A stretch of DNA of 64,000 nucleotides from Providencia alcalifaciens (GCF_020271745.1 NZ_CP084296.1:3286001-3350000); one strand, 5' to 3'. Counted from the stretch's first letter, positions 1-11,048 are shown. Notes: generated by a model from the sequence alone, not told the origin. Made by a program: numbers and translations.

Positions 1-374
1 AAGGCAGTGCGTTTCATTTCCTTTTACTGGATAAAGATGAAAACGAAGTGATTGGCGTCGCGAATTTTAGCAATATTTTACGTGGCTCCTTCCACGCGTG
101 CTATCTGGGCTATTCGCTGGGTGAAAAATGGCAGGGGCAGGGGCTGATGTATGAAGCTCTAACCCAAATTATTCGTTACATGCAAAAACACCAAGGTATG
201 CATCGCATCATGGCAAATTATATGCCCCATAATATGCGCAGCGGTAACTTGTTAACTCGCCTTGGTTTTGAACGTGAAGGTTATGCAAAGCAGTATCTCG
301 AAATTAATGGAGAATGGCGCGACCACGTATTAACGGCATTGACTGACAACGAATGGAAGTCGACTAAAGCCTAA
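1..374 (+). CDS. rimJ: RimJ, ribosomal protein S5 N-acetyltransferase (5' truncated by window edge)
   Basis: GNAT-family acetyltransferase that acetylates the N-terminal alanine of ribosomal protein S5. The reading frame is open from base 3 with no start inside the window, so only the C-terminal ~124 residues are present. Visible GNAT features are the acetyl-CoA pyrophosphate-binding stretch [14 protein letters not shown] and the later segment [20 protein letters not shown], typical of the RimJ/RimL branch. It lies about 80 bp upstream of murJ in the same direction; rimJ near murJ is also seen in other enterobacteria. RimJ rather than RimL is my reading from the C-terminal sequence and the neighbour. 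Confidence 0.85.
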   Translation, partial: GSAFHFLLLDKDENEVIGVANFSNILRGSFHACYLGYSLGEKWQGQGLMYEALTQIIRYMQKHQGMHRIMANYMPHNMRSGNLLTRLGFEREGYAKQYLEINGEWRDHVLTALTDNEWKSTKA

Positions 375-452
375 ACATTTACTCTACAATCGTAGTCAGT
401 CTTGCCATCCGCTGTTAAACTGCTGCGATTGTCTTCTTTTAGTCTAGCAATC

Positions 453-1991
453 ATGAATTTATTAAAATCTTTAGCGGCAGTCAGCTCGATGACGATGATG
501 TCACGGGTTTTAGGCTTCATTCGTGACGCCATTATTGCCCGTGTATTTGGTGCTGGGGCGGCTTCCGATGCCTTCTTTGTTGCCTTCAAACTCCCTAATT
601 TATTACGCCGAATTTTCGCAGAAGGGGCATTTTCTCAAGCGTTTGTTCCCATTCTTGCCGAATATAAAAACCAGCAAGGCGAAGAAGCTACGCGAACGTT
701 TGTGGCCTATATTTCGGGGATGCTTACGTTGGCATTAGCGATTGTGACGGTTGTCGGCATGTTTGCTGCGCCATGGGTCATTTATGTGACGGCGCCGGGT
801 TTTACCACGGATGCAGATAAATTTGCGCTAACGACAGATTTATTGCGTGTGACGTTCCCTTATATTTTCTTGATTTCATTAGCATCATTAGCGGGTGCGA
901 TCCTTAATACGTGGAACCGTTTTTCGGTACCGGCGTTTGCACCGACATTATTAAACGTCAGTATGATTTTCTTTGCAGCGTTTGCTGCGCCATATTTTGA
1001 CCCGCCGATTATGTCTCTGGCTTGGGCGGTTCTTGTCGGTGGTGTGCTGCAATTGGGTTATCAATTACCGCATTTAAAGAAAATTGGTATGTTGGTGTTA
1101 CCGCGTTTATCGTTCCACGATAGTGGTGTTTGGCGAGTGATGAAGATGATGGGACCGGCGATTATCGGGGTGTCCGTTGCGCAAATTTCATTAATTATCA
1201 ATACGATTTTCGCCTCGTTCCTGCAATCAGGTTCGGTATCATGGATGTATTATGCTGACCGCTTAATGGAGTTACCTTCTGGGGTGCTTGGTGTCGCGCT
1301 GGGTACTATCTTACTACCCTCACTCTCTAAAAGTTTTACCAGCGGAAATCACCAAGAATATCGCCATTTAATGGATTGGGGATTACGTTTATGTTTATTA
1401 CTGGCGCTGCCATGTGCGGTGGGGCTAGCGATATTATCTGAAGCGTTAACGGTTTCACTTTTTCAATATGACAAATTTACCGCTCACGATTCTTTGATGA
1501 CCCAGTATGCATTAATGGCCTATTGTGTGGGCTTAACGGGAATGATCTTAGTGAAGATTTTGGCGCCAGGCTTCTATTCTCGCCAAGATATTCGTACTCC
1601 GGTAAGAATTGCGATAGTCACTTTGATCTTGACTCAGTTAATGAACTTAGCGTTTATTGGGCCTCTGCAACATGCAGGTTTAGCGCTGTCTATTGGGCTG
1701 GCAGCGTGTTTTAACGCAGGTGTTCTGTATTGGCAATTACGCAAGCAAGATATTTTTCAGCCGTTAGCAGGCTGGCGTGCTTTCTTAGTTAAATTGTTTG
1801 TTGCCTTAGCGGTGATGGTGGTGGTGCTATTTGGTGTGCTGTACTTTATGCCTCCGTGGCAAGACGGCAATATGCTGATGCGCATGTTACGTTTGATAGG
1901 GGTGGTGATTGTGGGAGCAGGGAGCTACTTTGTGGCGCTGTATCTATTAGGCTTCCGCCCACGTGACTTTATGAAGCGTAGTATTGCGTAG
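453..1991 (+). CDS. murJ: MurJ (MviN) lipid II flippase
   Basis: Polytopic inner-membrane protein of the MOP exporter superfamily that flips lipid II across the membrane for peptidoglycan synthesis. The start is placed at the ATG giving [20 protein letters not shown], which matches the E. coli N-terminus; in-frame codons upstream add a non-conserved extension. The 512-residue length is normal for the family. About 14 hydrophobic segments can be followed, and the family stretch [20 protein letters not shown] lies near residues 45-65. It is probably transcribed alone or with rimJ and is followed by a G+C-rich hairpin at 2041-2065. Confidence 0.96.
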   Translation: MNLLKSLAAVSSMTMMSRVLGFIRDAIIARVFGAGAASDAFFVAFKLPNLLRRIFAEGAFSQAFVPILAEYKNQQGEEATRTFVAYISGMLTLALAIVTVVGMFAAPWVIYVTAPGFTTDADKFALTTDLLRVTFPYIFLISLASLAGAILNTWNRFSVPAFAPTLLNVSMIFFAAFAAPYFDPPIMSLAWAVLVGGVLQLGYQLPHLKKIGMLVLPRLSFHDSGVWRVMKMMGPAIIGVSVAQISLIINTIFASFLQSGSVSWMYYADRLMELPSGVLGVALGTILLPSLSKSFTSGNHQEYRHLMDWGLRLCLLLALPCAVGLAILSEALTVSLFQYDKFTAHDSLMTQYALMAYCVGLTGMILVKILAPGFYSRQDIRTPVRIAIVTLILTQLMNLAFIGPLQHAGLALSIGLAACFNAGVLYWQLRKQDIFQPLAGWRAFLVKLFVALAVMVVVLFGVLYFMPPWQDGNMLMRMLRLIGVVIVGAGSYFVALYLLGFRPRDFMKRSIA

Positions 1992-2040
1992 TGCTTAATC
2001 TCTGCATCTGAATTTAATGTATTAGCCTTATATCGAACAA

Positions 2041-2065
2041 ACTCCCCCCTCAATCGAGGGGGAGT
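2041..2065. terminator. Hairpin between convergent murJ and amtB
   Basis: A C-rich arm (2042-2051) and a G-rich arm (2056-2064) form a short, very stable stem with an AATC loop, between two convergently transcribed genes. There is no long T tract on either side, so it may act as a weak bidirectional terminator or a 3'-end stabiliser. Confidence 0.6.
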
Positions 2066-2071
2066 AGACAA

Positions 2072-3364
2072 TTACGGATGATAAGCGGACTCGCCATGAG
2101 TGGTAATATCTAATCCATCGCACTCTTCTTCTGGGGAAACCCGCAGACCAACTAGCTTATCTGCCAGTTTAAAGGCGATAAATGCCACAACACCCGACCA
2201 GACAATGGTGACCACAATGCTCTCAAGCTGAACAAAGACTTGGTGGGATAACGTGACGTTGTCACGATAACCGAGTCCCCCAAATAGTGTTGAGGTAAAT
2301 ACGCCTGTGAGTATGCAGCCAACAATACCGCAGGTGCCATGGATACCAAAAACATCACACACATCATCGGCTTTTAACCAACGTTTTAAGACGACAACCC
2401 CCCAAAGCCCAATAATTCCCCCGACAATACCAATAATCAGTGCACCAATAGGACCAACTGTACCCGCCGCTGGCGTAATAGCGACTAAGCCTGAGATACA
2501 ACCGGAGCAGCTTCCGAGCATGGAGGGCTTTCCTCGCAATAACCATTCAGTGAATGTCCATGAAAGGATAGCGCCAGCCGTTGCAATCACCGTGTTGATA
2601 AGCGCCAGTGCAGCAATATTATTGGCACTGCCAGCAGAACCTACGTTAAAGCCAAACCACCCAATGTACAGCACGGCGGTACCCATAAAGACCATCGGTA
2701 AGTTATGGGGCTTTAGCACCACTTGGCTGTAGTCACTGCGTTTACCCAGTAAATAGGCGCCAACCAGAGCCGCGACAGCGGCATTAATGTGCACTACGGT
2801 TCCCCCTGCAAAATCGAGGGCGCCATCATCGAACAGCCATCCGCCTTCAGCCCATACCATATGTGCGATAGGCACATAGGAGAAGGTAAACCAAATCACA
2901 GTAAAAATAAGAAGTGCAGAGAAACGTACTCGTTCGCCCAGCGCTCCGACAATTAACGCGAGGGTAATAACCGCAAATGAACCTTGGAAGGCAACATGAA
3001 TATATCGGTTAATGGAACCCGATAAATCATCGATGGACATCGCACTGAGAAACGTTAAAGAGCCATCCCCAAAGATTTTATTTCCGGCTGTGAAGGCGAG
3101 GCTGTAACCAAACACAAACCAAAGAATAATCACCACACTAAAAATCAGCATCACTTGGGTGATCAGCGATAACACGTTTTTGCTGCGTAATAATCCGCCA
3201 TAAAACAGCGCAATGCCGGGGATGGTCATAAAAAATACCAATGCCGTACAGATCAACATAAAGGCGTTATCGGCTTTATCAACGGCATTCACTTCCGATG
3301 CATAGGCGGGAAGTGCGAAATAACTTAAGGCGAAGAGTGCGGCAGGTAACCAGAGTCGTCTCAT
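2072..3364 (-). CDS. amtB: AmtB ammonium transporter
   Basis: Trimeric inner-membrane channel for ammonium/ammonia uptake at low nitrogen. The 430-residue protein starts with a cleavable-type signal (charged MRR, hydrophobic core, PAYAS), followed by 11 expected membrane helices. The twin pore histidines can be recognised in the contexts TVVHINAA and GIHGTCGIVG, and CSGCISGL is also typical. It lies 12 bp downstream of glnK, forming the usual glnK-amtB operon, in which GlnK plugs the channel when nitrogen is plentiful. Expression is expected to come from the sigma-54 promoter upstream of glnK. Confidence 0.97.
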   Translation of the reverse strand: MRRLWLPAALFALSYFALPAYASEVNAVDKADNAFMLICTALVFFMTIPGIALFYGGLLRSKNVLSLITQVMLIFSVVIILWFVFGYSLAFTAGNKIFGDGSLTFLSAMSIDDLSGSINRYIHVAFQGSFAVITLALIVGALGERVRFSALLIFTVIWFTFSYVPIAHMVWAEGGWLFDDGALDFAGGTVVHINAAVAALVGAYLLGKRSDYSQVVLKPHNLPMVFMGTAVLYIGWFGFNVGSAGSANNIAALALINTVIATAGAILSWTFTEWLLRGKPSMLGSCSGCISGLVAITPAAGTVGPIGALIIGIVGGIIGLWGVVVLKRWLKADDVCDVFGIHGTCGIVGCILTGVFTSTLFGGLGYRDNVTLSHQVFVQLESIVVTIVWSGVVAFIAFKLADKLVGLRVSPEEECDGLDITTHGESAYHP

Positions 3365-3376
3365 CGTTTATCTCCC

Positions 3377-3715
3377 TTAGAGTGCGTCATCGCCGGATTC
3401 GCTGGTACGAATGCGAACGGCCTGTAGAAGTTCAAAAACAAATAGCTTTCCATCCCCCACTTTCCCCGTATCTGCGGTACGGATAATCGCATCGAGGACT
3501 GGCTCCAGTAGGTCATCGCTGATAGCGATTTCCATTTTGGTTTTGGGTAGAAAACTCACTTCATATTCCGCACCACGGTAAAGCTCTGAATGACCTTTCT
3601 GTCTGCCATATCCTTTAACTTCACAGATAGTCATTCCTTGAATTCCTAATTCAGTGAGTGCTTCACGAACATCTTCTAATTTGAACGGTTTAATAATTGC
3701 GATGATGTACTTCAT
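3377..3715 (-). CDS. glnK: GlnK, PII nitrogen-regulatory protein
   Basis: A 112-residue PII signal protein that senses ATP/ADP/2-oxoglutarate and is uridylylated by GlnD. It regulates AmtB and the NtrB/NtrC system. The chosen start, MKYIIAIIKPFKLEDVREAL, has a GGGGAA ribosome-binding site; a longer frame beginning MARCLLYLF is not conserved. The T-loop carries Tyr51 in the context YRGAEYEV, the uridylylation site, and the C-terminal PII signature VGDGKLFVFEL is present. Adjacency to amtB supports GlnK rather than GlnB. Confidence 0.96.
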   Translation of the reverse strand: MKYIIAIIKPFKLEDVREALTELGIQGMTICEVKGYGRQKGHSELYRGAEYEVSFLPKTKMEIAISDDLLEPVLDAIIRTADTGKVGDGKLFVFELLQAVRIRTSESGDDAL

Positions 3716-3752
3716 AAATTCCCCTGTCTTTTTGAAAAGGCAAAAGAGATAA

Positions 3753-3768
3753 AGCAAGCATCGTGCCA
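3753..3768 (-). promoter_or_regulatory. Sigma-54 promoter of glnK-amtB
   Basis: On the minus strand the sequence TGGCACGATGCTTGCT is a perfect match to the -24/-12 consensus (TGGCACG-N4-TTGCT). It lies about 40 bp upstream of the glnK ATG. This is direct evidence for RpoN-dependent, nitrogen-controlled expression. Confidence 0.9.
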
Positions 3769-3827
3769 AATGTTAATCTTTTGTTTTTAGGGAGTAATAC
3801 ATTGAAATGCGAGAAATAATGAGAGGT

Positions 3828-3846
3828 TGCTCACCAAATAAGTGCA
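3828..3846 (-). promoter_or_regulatory. Possible NtrC enhancer site
   Basis: An imperfect dyad TGC...TGCA with an A-rich centre lies about 95 bp upstream of the predicted glnK transcription start. Position and half-sites suit an NtrC enhancer, but the match to the 17-bp NtrC consensus is partial. Confidence 0.35.
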
Positions 3847-3934
3847 AATCGTATATCAATTACAATAAATTGTTCGAAAATAGTGCAGGCAAGAAAGTGA
3901 AAAAGGGAAGTGGGGAGTGGGGAGTGAAAAGCAA

Positions 3935-3959
3935 AAAGCCCAGCAAAGTGGGCTTTAAG
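3935..3959 (-). terminator. argS intrinsic terminator
   Basis: A perfect 8-bp stem (AAAGCCCA/TGGGCTTT) with a 6-nt loop; on the minus strand it is followed by a run of Ts. It lies about 15 bp after the argS stop codon. Confidence 0.8.
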
Positions 3960-3973
3960 CAAAATAATAAAAC

Positions 3974-5704
3974 TTACATTCTTTCGACGGTTTCGATACC
4001 TAACGTATCCAGACCCGCTTTTAACGTTTTTTGCGTTAATAAGGCCAGTTTTAAACGGCTTTGACGTTGTGCATCTGTGTCTGCCGACAAAATAGGGCAA
4101 TGCTCATAGAAGCTAGAGAACAGACCCGCTAAGTCATACAGATAAGCGCACATAACGTGTGGCGTACCTTCACGTGCAACAGTCAAGATAGTCTCTTCAA
4201 ACTGCATTAAACGTGTTGCTAATGCCATTTCATGTGGCGCTTCTAACACGATTGGTAAGGTTAAATCCGCTTCGGTAATGTCTGCTTTCTTGAAGATAGA
4301 GGCAACGCGGGTATAGGCATATTGCATATATGGCGCGGTGTTACCTTCAAAGGCTAACATATTGTCCCAATCGAAAATGTAGTCAGTAGTACGATTTTTA
4401 GACAAGTCAGCATATTTAACTGCACCAATACCCACGACATTCGCAAGATTCAGTAATTCATCTTCAGCCATATCCGGGTTTTTCTCACGGATTAGCGTTT
4501 GGGCACGTTCAACGGCTTCATCTAACAGGTCAGACAGACGAACAGTACCCCCTGAACGGGTTTTGAATGGCTTACCATCTTTTCCTAACATCATTCCGAA
4601 CATATGGTGTTCAAGCGCCATAGATTCTGGGATATAGCCAGCTTTACGGACGATAGTCCAAGCTTGCATTAAATGTTGATGCTGGCGGGAGTCGATGTAA
4701 TACAAGGAGCGGTCAGCATGTAAGGTTTCATAACGGTATTTAGCGCAGGCGATGTCGGTGGTGGTGTATAGGAAACCGCCATCTTTCTTCTGGACGATAA
4801 CGCCCATCGGTTCGCCTTCTTTGTTTTTGAATTCATCAAGGAAAACCACCGTTGCGCCTTCACTTTCTACGGCTAAACCTTTGGCTTTCAGGTCGGCAAC
4901 GATGCCTGGCAGCATACTGTTGTATAGGCTTTCACCCATCACATCGTCTTCCGTCAAGGTGACGTTTAAACGGCGGTAGGTTTCTTGGTTTTGTTGCATG
5001 GTGATATCAACCAGTTTACGCCACATTTTACGGCAGTATTCATCACCAGATTGTAATTTCACCACGTAACCACGGGCACGAACGGCAAAGTCTTCGTCTT
5101 CGTCGTAATGTTTTTTCGCTTCACGGTAGAATTCTTCGAGGTCTGAAAGTGCCATATCGCTGGCATCTTCATTTTGCACTTTTTCTAAATAAGCAATCAG
5201 CATCCCGAACTGTGTGCCCCAGTCACCTACGTGGTTAGCGCGGATCACTTTGTGACCGATAAATTCTTGGGTACGAGCGGCTGCATCACCAATAATCGTG
5301 GAGCGTAAATGACCGACGTGCATCTGTTTTGCAACGTTAGGCGCGGAGTAGTCAATAACGATGGTTTCGGCTTTGACAGGTGCTAGCCCTAAACGGTCAC
5401 TGGTCAGCGCGTTTTCTGCGTGAGTGGCAATCCATGCAGGGTCGATAAAAATATTGATGAAACCGGGACCGGCGATTTCAATTTTTGATGCGATACCTTC
5501 GAGATCTAATTGGCTGACAATTTGCTCGGCCAGTTGTCGTGGAGGCAGACCCATTTTTTTCGCAGCTCCCATCACGCCGTTAGCCTGATAGTCACCAAAT
5601 TGCGCTTTAGCTGATTGACGAACAAGGGCGTCACAGCCTTCTGGAGCTCCCGCTGCTAGCATTGCAGCACTGATTTTATCTGAAAGAATAGCCTGAATAT
5701 TCAC
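3974..5704 (-). CDS. argS: Arginyl-tRNA synthetase
   Basis: Class I aminoacyl-tRNA synthetase charging tRNA-Arg. The 576-residue protein has the ArgRS N-terminal additional domain (first ~110 residues). The HIGH-type motif appears as HVGH within [16 protein letters not shown], and the segment [19 protein letters not shown] stands in place of a canonical KMSKS loop, as in E. coli. The C-terminal anticodon-binding (DALR) domain ends in [10 protein letters not shown]. It is a single-gene unit divergent from yecM with its own terminator. Confidence 0.97.
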   Translation of the reverse strand: MNIQAILSDKISAAMLAAGAPEGCDALVRQSAKAQFGDYQANGVMGAAKKMGLPPRQLAEQIVSQLDLEGIASKIEIAGPGFINIFIDPAWIATHAENALTSDRLGLAPVKAETIVIDYSAPNVAKQMHVGHLRSTIIGDAAARTQEFIGHKVIRANHVGDWGTQFGMLIAYLEKVQNEDASDMALSDLEEFYREAKKHYDEDEDFAVRARGYVVKLQSGDEYCRKMWRKLVDITMQQNQETYRRLNVTLTEDDVMGESLYNSMLPGIVADLKAKGLAVESEGATVVFLDEFKNKEGEPMGVIVQKKDGGFLYTTTDIACAKYRYETLHADRSLYYIDSRQHQHLMQAWTIVRKAGYIPESMALEHHMFGMMLGKDGKPFKTRSGGTVRLSDLLDEAVERAQTLIREKNPDMAEDELLNLANVVGIGAVKYADLSKNRTTDYIFDWDNMLAFEGNTAPYMQYAYTRVASIFKKADITEADLTLPIVLEAPHEMALATRLMQFEETILTVAREGTPHVMCAYLYDLAGLFSSFYEHCPILSADTDAQRQSRLKLALLTQKTLKAGLDTLGIETVERM

Positions 5705-5879
5705 CGGATTACCTTAAATAACGAACATAGTTACCGCATTGTGCCATTTCATGGGCGTAACTAAAAGGTGGAAGAGAAAAAACGGCAGGTTTTATACCAT
5801 ATTTTGGGGGAGTCGTGCTACAGTCTGGCGCTTGTTTCACTTTTTATTATCTTTGTTTTTTATCTATAGAGTTATATGA

Positions 5880-6434
5880 ATGTTAGATTTCGATAAAATC
5901 CCTCAGTTAAATGATTTATGGTGTGACCTGCCTAATTTTGAAAAAAACGTGACGGCAATGGCGCATACACTTGGCTTGTCTCTGACAGATTATGTGATTG
6001 ACCATATTTCCGTGCGTTGCCATCATCAGGCAACGGCGGAGCGTTGGCATGATGGGCTATTACAATGCGCCGAGTTACTTTCTGATAACGTGATCAACGG
6101 CCGCCCAATTCGTCTTTATGACCTGAAAAATCCCATTCAAGTCGCTGGGCAAGATGTTTATATTATTGAGCTGCCTTTTCCAAAAGATAAAATCTATCCT
6201 CAAGAGAGCTGGGAACATATTGAAATGGTGATTGAGGTCGCGCCAGAATTATTGCCAGAGATAGCCCGCCGTTTATTACCGGATACCTTACCTGAAGGGT
6301 ACTCTTATAAAGTAAGTCAACCTAAAGGTCAGCAAGAAAGACTGCCAAATCCGACTTTAGCCGTGACAAACGGCTTGATTACCCTCAAATATCATCCATT
6401 TTCCCTTAGAAACATCGTTGAAAGCGAAAAATAA
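5880..6434 (+). CDS. yecM: YecM, VOC-superfamily protein
   Basis: A 184-residue cytoplasmic protein of the YecM family, whose fold is related to vicinal-oxygen-chelate isomerases/dioxygenases. Its substrate is not known to me. The family stretch DYVIDHISVRCH, with its putative metal-binding His, and the C-terminal LKYHPFSLRNIV are recognisable. It is divergent from argS and upstream of cutC, the same argS-yecM-cutC neighbourhood as in E. coli. Confidence 0.9.
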   Translation: MLDFDKIPQLNDLWCDLPNFEKNVTAMAHTLGLSLTDYVIDHISVRCHHQATAERWHDGLLQCAELLSDNVINGRPIRLYDLKNPIQVAGQDVYIIELPFPKDKIYPQESWEHIEMVIEVAPELLPEIARRLLPDTLPEGYSYKVSQPKGQQERLPNPTLAVTNGLITLKYHPFSLRNIVESEK

Positions 6435-6610
6435 GTGATGCGATTAACGTTATTGATCATTATTCAGAGTCAACTCTAAATGGTGTGATATCACGCAGAT
6501 AACATTTAACAAAAAATGGCATAGTTAGTTGAATGCCTAATAAAAAGCACGTTTTAACCCTCAATTTCAGCTCATATTCTACTGAGCTTATGACCATTTT
6601 GGAGATCTTC

Positions 6611-7372
6611 ATGGCGAAACTGGAAATTTGCTGTTTTGGTATAGAATGCGCCCAAGTTGCGCAAGAATATGGTGCAGATCGTATTGAGCTCTGTTCGGGG
6701 GCAGCAGATGGAGGGCTAACACCAAGTTACGGCTATTTAAAACGGGCGAGAGAGAAACTTCACATTCCTGTTCATCCTATTATTCGTCCACGTGGTGGCG
6801 ATTTTTGCTATAACGTGAGTGAATTTGATGTGATCCGTGAAGATTTACAGATGATCAAGGAGATGGGGTTTCCCGGCGCAGTAGTGGGGATCTTAGATAC
6901 AGAAGGGCGCATTGATATCGAACGGATGCAGACCTTAATGGAAATTGCGAATGGAATGGAAATTACTTTCCATCGTGCTTTTGATATGTGTATCAATCCA
7001 TTACTGGCATTAGAGCAACTTAAAAACCTTGGAGTGGCGCGTATTTTAACATCCGGTCAGCAGCAAAGTGCTGAATTAGGTTTGCCACTATTGAAAGAGT
7101 TACACGAAAAAAGTCGCGAAATTAATGGCCCAATCATTATGGCTGGCGCGGGAGTCCGGTTGGCGAATATAACCAAGTTTATGGAAATTGGTCTAACGGA
7201 AGTGCACAGCTCCGCAGGGAAAACCGTCCCTTCCAGTATGAATTACCGCAAAGTCGGTGTCACGATGGCATCGAACAGCGAAACCGATGAGTTCACGCAC
7301 TACTGTGTAGATGGACCAACGGTGGAAGCGATGATGGACTTTATTTCTATAACGGAAAAAGTACCTGCATAA
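6611..7372 (+). CDS. cutC: CutC family copper-homeostasis protein
   Basis: TIM-barrel protein of the CutC family. A role in copper homeostasis was originally proposed in E. coli, but its biochemical activity is still unclear. The start at [14 protein letters not shown] has a GGAG ribosome-binding site and matches the family N-terminus; the in-frame ATG 78 bp upstream gives a non-conserved leader. Conserved segments are [42 protein letters not shown] and EVHSSAGK. The 253-residue length is normal. Confidence 0.95.
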   Translation: MAKLEICCFGIECAQVAQEYGADRIELCSGAADGGLTPSYGYLKRAREKLHIPVHPIIRPRGGDFCYNVSEFDVIREDLQMIKEMGFPGAVVGILDTEGRIDIERMQTLMEIANGMEITFHRAFDMCINPLLALEQLKNLGVARILTSGQQQSAELGLPLLKELHEKSREINGPIIMAGAGVRLANITKFMEIGLTEVHSSAGKTVPSSMNYRKVGVTMASNSETDEFTHYCVDGPTVEAMMDFISITEKVPA

Positions 7373-7424
7373 ATCATAAATTCAGAATAGGACTGACTGA
7401 ATTTATGATAGGGAGAGTTAAGAT

Positions 7425-7445
7425 AGGGAGGCTAAATACCTCCCT
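7425..7445. repeat. 21-bp hairpin repeat, copy 1
   Basis: A 7-bp perfect stem (AGGGAGG/CCTCCCT) with the loop CTAAATA. The whole 21 bp recurs exactly at 7587-7607. This copy is followed by GAGGTTG, so it lacks the T tract of copy 2. Confidence 0.85.
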
Positions 7446-7455
7446 GAGGTTGATG

Positions 7456-7492
7456 ACAAAGAGGGATAAAAGCGTGGTTTTTCCCTCTTTGT
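7456..7492. repeat. 11-bp-stem inverted repeat in the cutC downstream spacer
   Basis: ACAAAGAGGGA (7456-7466) pairs perfectly with TCCCTCTTTGT (7482-7492) around a 15-nt loop. It lies between the two copies of the 21-bp hairpin repeat. Confidence 0.8.
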
Positions 7493-7502
7493 GTTATCAG
7501 GC

Positions 7503-7524
7503 GAAAATCAATGAATTGATTTTC
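7503..7524. repeat. Near-perfect palindrome in the cutC downstream spacer
   Basis: GAAAATCAAT and ATTGATTTTC are exact inverted repeats separated by 2 bp. No coding sequence explains it. Confidence 0.8.
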
Positions 7525-7586
7525 CTTGTTAATTTTACAACCCCAAAAGAGCCATTTCCAAACCTGATGGGTTTGTCAATGTTCTA

Positions 7587-7613
7587 AGGGAGGCTAAATA
7601 CCTCCCTTTGTTT
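7587..7613 (+). terminator. 21-bp hairpin repeat, copy 2, with T tract
   Basis: An exact second copy of the hairpin at 7425-7445, here followed by TTGTTTTT, giving a standard intrinsic terminator on the plus strand. It ends whatever is transcribed through the 7.4-7.6 kb spacer, before the small exported-protein gene. Confidence 0.75.
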
Positions 7614-7672
7614 TTAGATTTTTGAACTGAATAAAAACTAAAAACAGCTAAATGAATTTTAAGGAAAAAATC

Positions 7673-8101
7673 ATGCTGAAAAAAATTGTATTAACGTCAT
7701 CACTTTTGCTCATCACAACTTCCTCGTTTGCGTTTTCATTAGCTGAAAAAGAGAAGCATCAAAAATATGAAACGGAAGTTTCCTCTCAAATCACGACATT
7801 AAATAAAACCTGTGGGTCCGACATTAAAGCGAATTTTGACTGGGCTACCTTTTCAAAAGAGCAACTCGAAACCATGGGTATCGATGGTTATAGTAAAGAG
7901 ATGCTTAAGGGGATAGCGAATGTCTGTGAACACTCTGAACTCGCAAAACAGTCAGTCGGTGAGAAAATCAAAAACATTACCTATTCCTATACCAAGCCTA
8001 GAGCGATTGAGTTAAAAGATGGCACGCTATCGTTAGGAATGGATTTTGATTCTGCGAATGATGCAAAAGCCGTTGAAGAGTATTTGATGAGTAATTTGTA
8101 G
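7673..8101 (+). CDS. Small exported protein of unknown function
   Basis: I do not recognise a family. The 142-residue protein starts at MLKKIVLTSS, preceded by an AAGGAA ribosome-binding site. It has a signal peptide of about 19 residues ending SSFAF/S, so it is probably periplasmic. The mature part is charged, mostly helical in look, with two cysteines (NKTCGSD and NVCEHSE) that could form a disulfide. It is flanked upstream by a duplicated hairpin and downstream by a terminator, so it appears monocistronic. Confidence 0.75.
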   Translation: MLKKIVLTSSLLLITTSSFAFSLAEKEKHQKYETEVSSQITTLNKTCGSDIKANFDWATFSKEQLETMGIDGYSKEMLKGIANVCEHSELAKQSVGEKIKNITYSYTKPRAIELKDGTLSLGMDFDSANDAKAVEEYLMSNL

Positions 8102-8126
8102 TCGTTATTTTTGTGGCACAACAATG

Positions 8127-8165
8127 AAACCCCCCGCGAGTTGTCGATGAACTTTTAGGGGGTTT
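8127..8165. terminator. Bidirectional terminator between the exported-protein gene and cmoB
   Basis: AAACCCCC (8127-8134) pairs with GGGGGTTT (8158-8165). The long loop contains further weak pairing, and short T or A tails lie on both sides. It sits between convergent genes. Confidence 0.65.
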
Positions 8166-8202
8166 GTCATGTACGGTCTGTGAGAATTGCCGCCTGACAA
8201 TA

Positions 8203-9935
<1,733 letters not shown>

Positions 9936-9980
9936 TTAATTAGCAGAACAAAAGTAGTGGCGGATTGTAGCAGAAAGCCA

Positions 9981-10044
9981 TATAACCTGAAAACAACATA
10001 ACTTGAAAACAATATAACTTGAAAACAATAGAACCTGAAAACCA
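9981..10044. repeat. Four tandem copies of a 16-bp repeat
   Basis: Four head-to-tail 16-bp units fit TATAACYTGAAAACAA, with 1-3 changes between units (9981-9996, 9997-10012, 10013-10028, 10029-10044). The array is between yecN and cmoA, about 55 bp upstream of the cmoA start, so it may lie in the cmoA promoter or 5' region. There are no spacers, so this is not a CRISPR array. Confidence 0.9.
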
Positions 10045-10067
10045 ATCCGCACAGAAGGAAGGGAAAA

Positions 10068-10466
10068 TTAAAAGGTGAACGACACCATTTGTACCCATGG
10101 TAGATAATAGGCATTGGCCATGATCATTAAGGTGAGTGCCAGATACGTTCCCATCATTCCCATTCGTCGTTGTGAATAGTCATGGTTTTTTAAACCGTAA
10201 GAGTGGAGCATGCGGCTTACAATCAGTAGAATGCCGCAAACATGGATCATCCAAACTTTGGCGCCATTCATCTCCATTAACAGTAATAAAATTAATGAAA
10301 CTGGAATGTATTCGATGGCATTGCCATGCACACGGATAGCGGTTTGCAGTTCAGAAAAACCACCATCACCAACAGAAACACGGTACTGATTTCTTAGCTT
10401 TACGACATTGAGTGATAGTTTCAGTATCAGTAAGGCCCCTAGTACAGCGTATAAAGAACTGACCAT
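10068..10466 (-). CDS. yecN: YecN, MAPEG-family membrane protein
   Basis: Small integral membrane protein of the MAPEG superfamily (membrane-associated proteins in eicosanoid and glutathione metabolism); the substrate in bacteria is unknown. The 132 residues form four predicted membrane helices. The MAPEG hallmark is visible in FSELQTAIRVHGNAIEYIPVS, where E and N/E residues line the glutathione site in relatives. Its position next to cmoA-cmoB is the same as in E. coli. Confidence 0.9.
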   Translation of the reverse strand: MVSSLYAVLGALLILKLSLNVVKLRNQYRVSVGDGGFSELQTAIRVHGNAIEYIPVSLILLLLMEMNGAKVWMIHVCGILLIVSRMLHSYGLKNHDYSQRRMGMMGTYLALTLMIMANAYYLPWVQMVSFTF

Positions 10467-10571
10467 TTTTTATTCTACCTCTATGGAGATAAATTAAATT
10501 TTCTAAATTTTAAGACCTAATCAGTAAATCTACAAATAGAAATATATCGCTATTGATAATTCATTTTTGAA

Positions 10572-10976
10572 TTACTTAATGAGGTTATCCGCTTTAAGTT
10601 GCGCCAAGACAGCAATGGCGGTGATAGAGCAGCGGTCTGCATCATTGGAATCCAACCACACTAATTCAGCAATTTCAGCCGCAGGTTGAGGGATGCCGTC
10701 GTAATCGGCTTGGTAGCAACGAATACAAACTTGCGTACCATCTTGTTTGCCATCAGCCAATCCGGTGAATTCTCCGTAGAACCGGATAGATTCAGGGAGT
10801 AAGGTTAATGTGAGTTCCTCATCGATTTCGCGAGAAAGCGCCTGTTGGTCAGTTTCACCCTGCTCACGTTTTCCGCCAGGAATATAAAATAGGGTTTTAT
10901 TATGGGAACGAACCATGGCAACTTTGCCATTTTGAATGGTAATTAAACCTAATTTATCAATGATTTTAGTGCTCAT
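10572..10976 (-). CDS. NUDIX hydrolase of unknown substrate
   Basis: A 134-residue single-domain NUDIX protein that should hydrolyse a nucleoside-diphosphate-linked substrate. The Nudix box runs from about residue 35 as GKREQGETDQQALSREIDEE, giving G-x5-E-x7-RE-x2-EE. The usual Gly near the end of the box is replaced by Thr (EELTL), a mild departure. It stands alone between yecN and a lipoprotein gene. The sequence does not let me assign a specific Nud name. Confidence 0.85.
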   Translation of the reverse strand: MSTKIIDKLGLITIQNGKVAMVRSHNKTLFYIPGGKREQGETDQQALSREIDEELTLTLLPESIRFYGEFTGLADGKQDGTQVCIRCYQADYDGIPQPAAEIAELVWLDSNDADRCSITAIAVLAQLKADNLIK

Positions 10977-11048
10977 CTTTTACCTTAACCTGTTAGAGGT
11001 TACTGTCAATCATAGAAAAAAGCTGGTGGTTTTACACCTGCGTCGACA

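Noticed and set aside
2307-2732. 141-codon ORF antisense to amtB
   Set aside because: A shadow frame of a conserved gene; no ribosome-binding site or recognisable domain.
3807-4100. Short ORFs on both strands between glnK and argS
   Set aside because: They overlap the argS terminator, the nitrogen-control sites and the argS 3' end.
7405-7587. 60-codon ORF in the cutC downstream spacer
   Set aside because: It runs through three inverted repeats, lacks a convincing ribosome-binding site and its product resembles no protein type.
9981-10044. CRISPR array
   Set aside because: The 16-bp units are directly adjacent with no spacers, and no cas genes are near.
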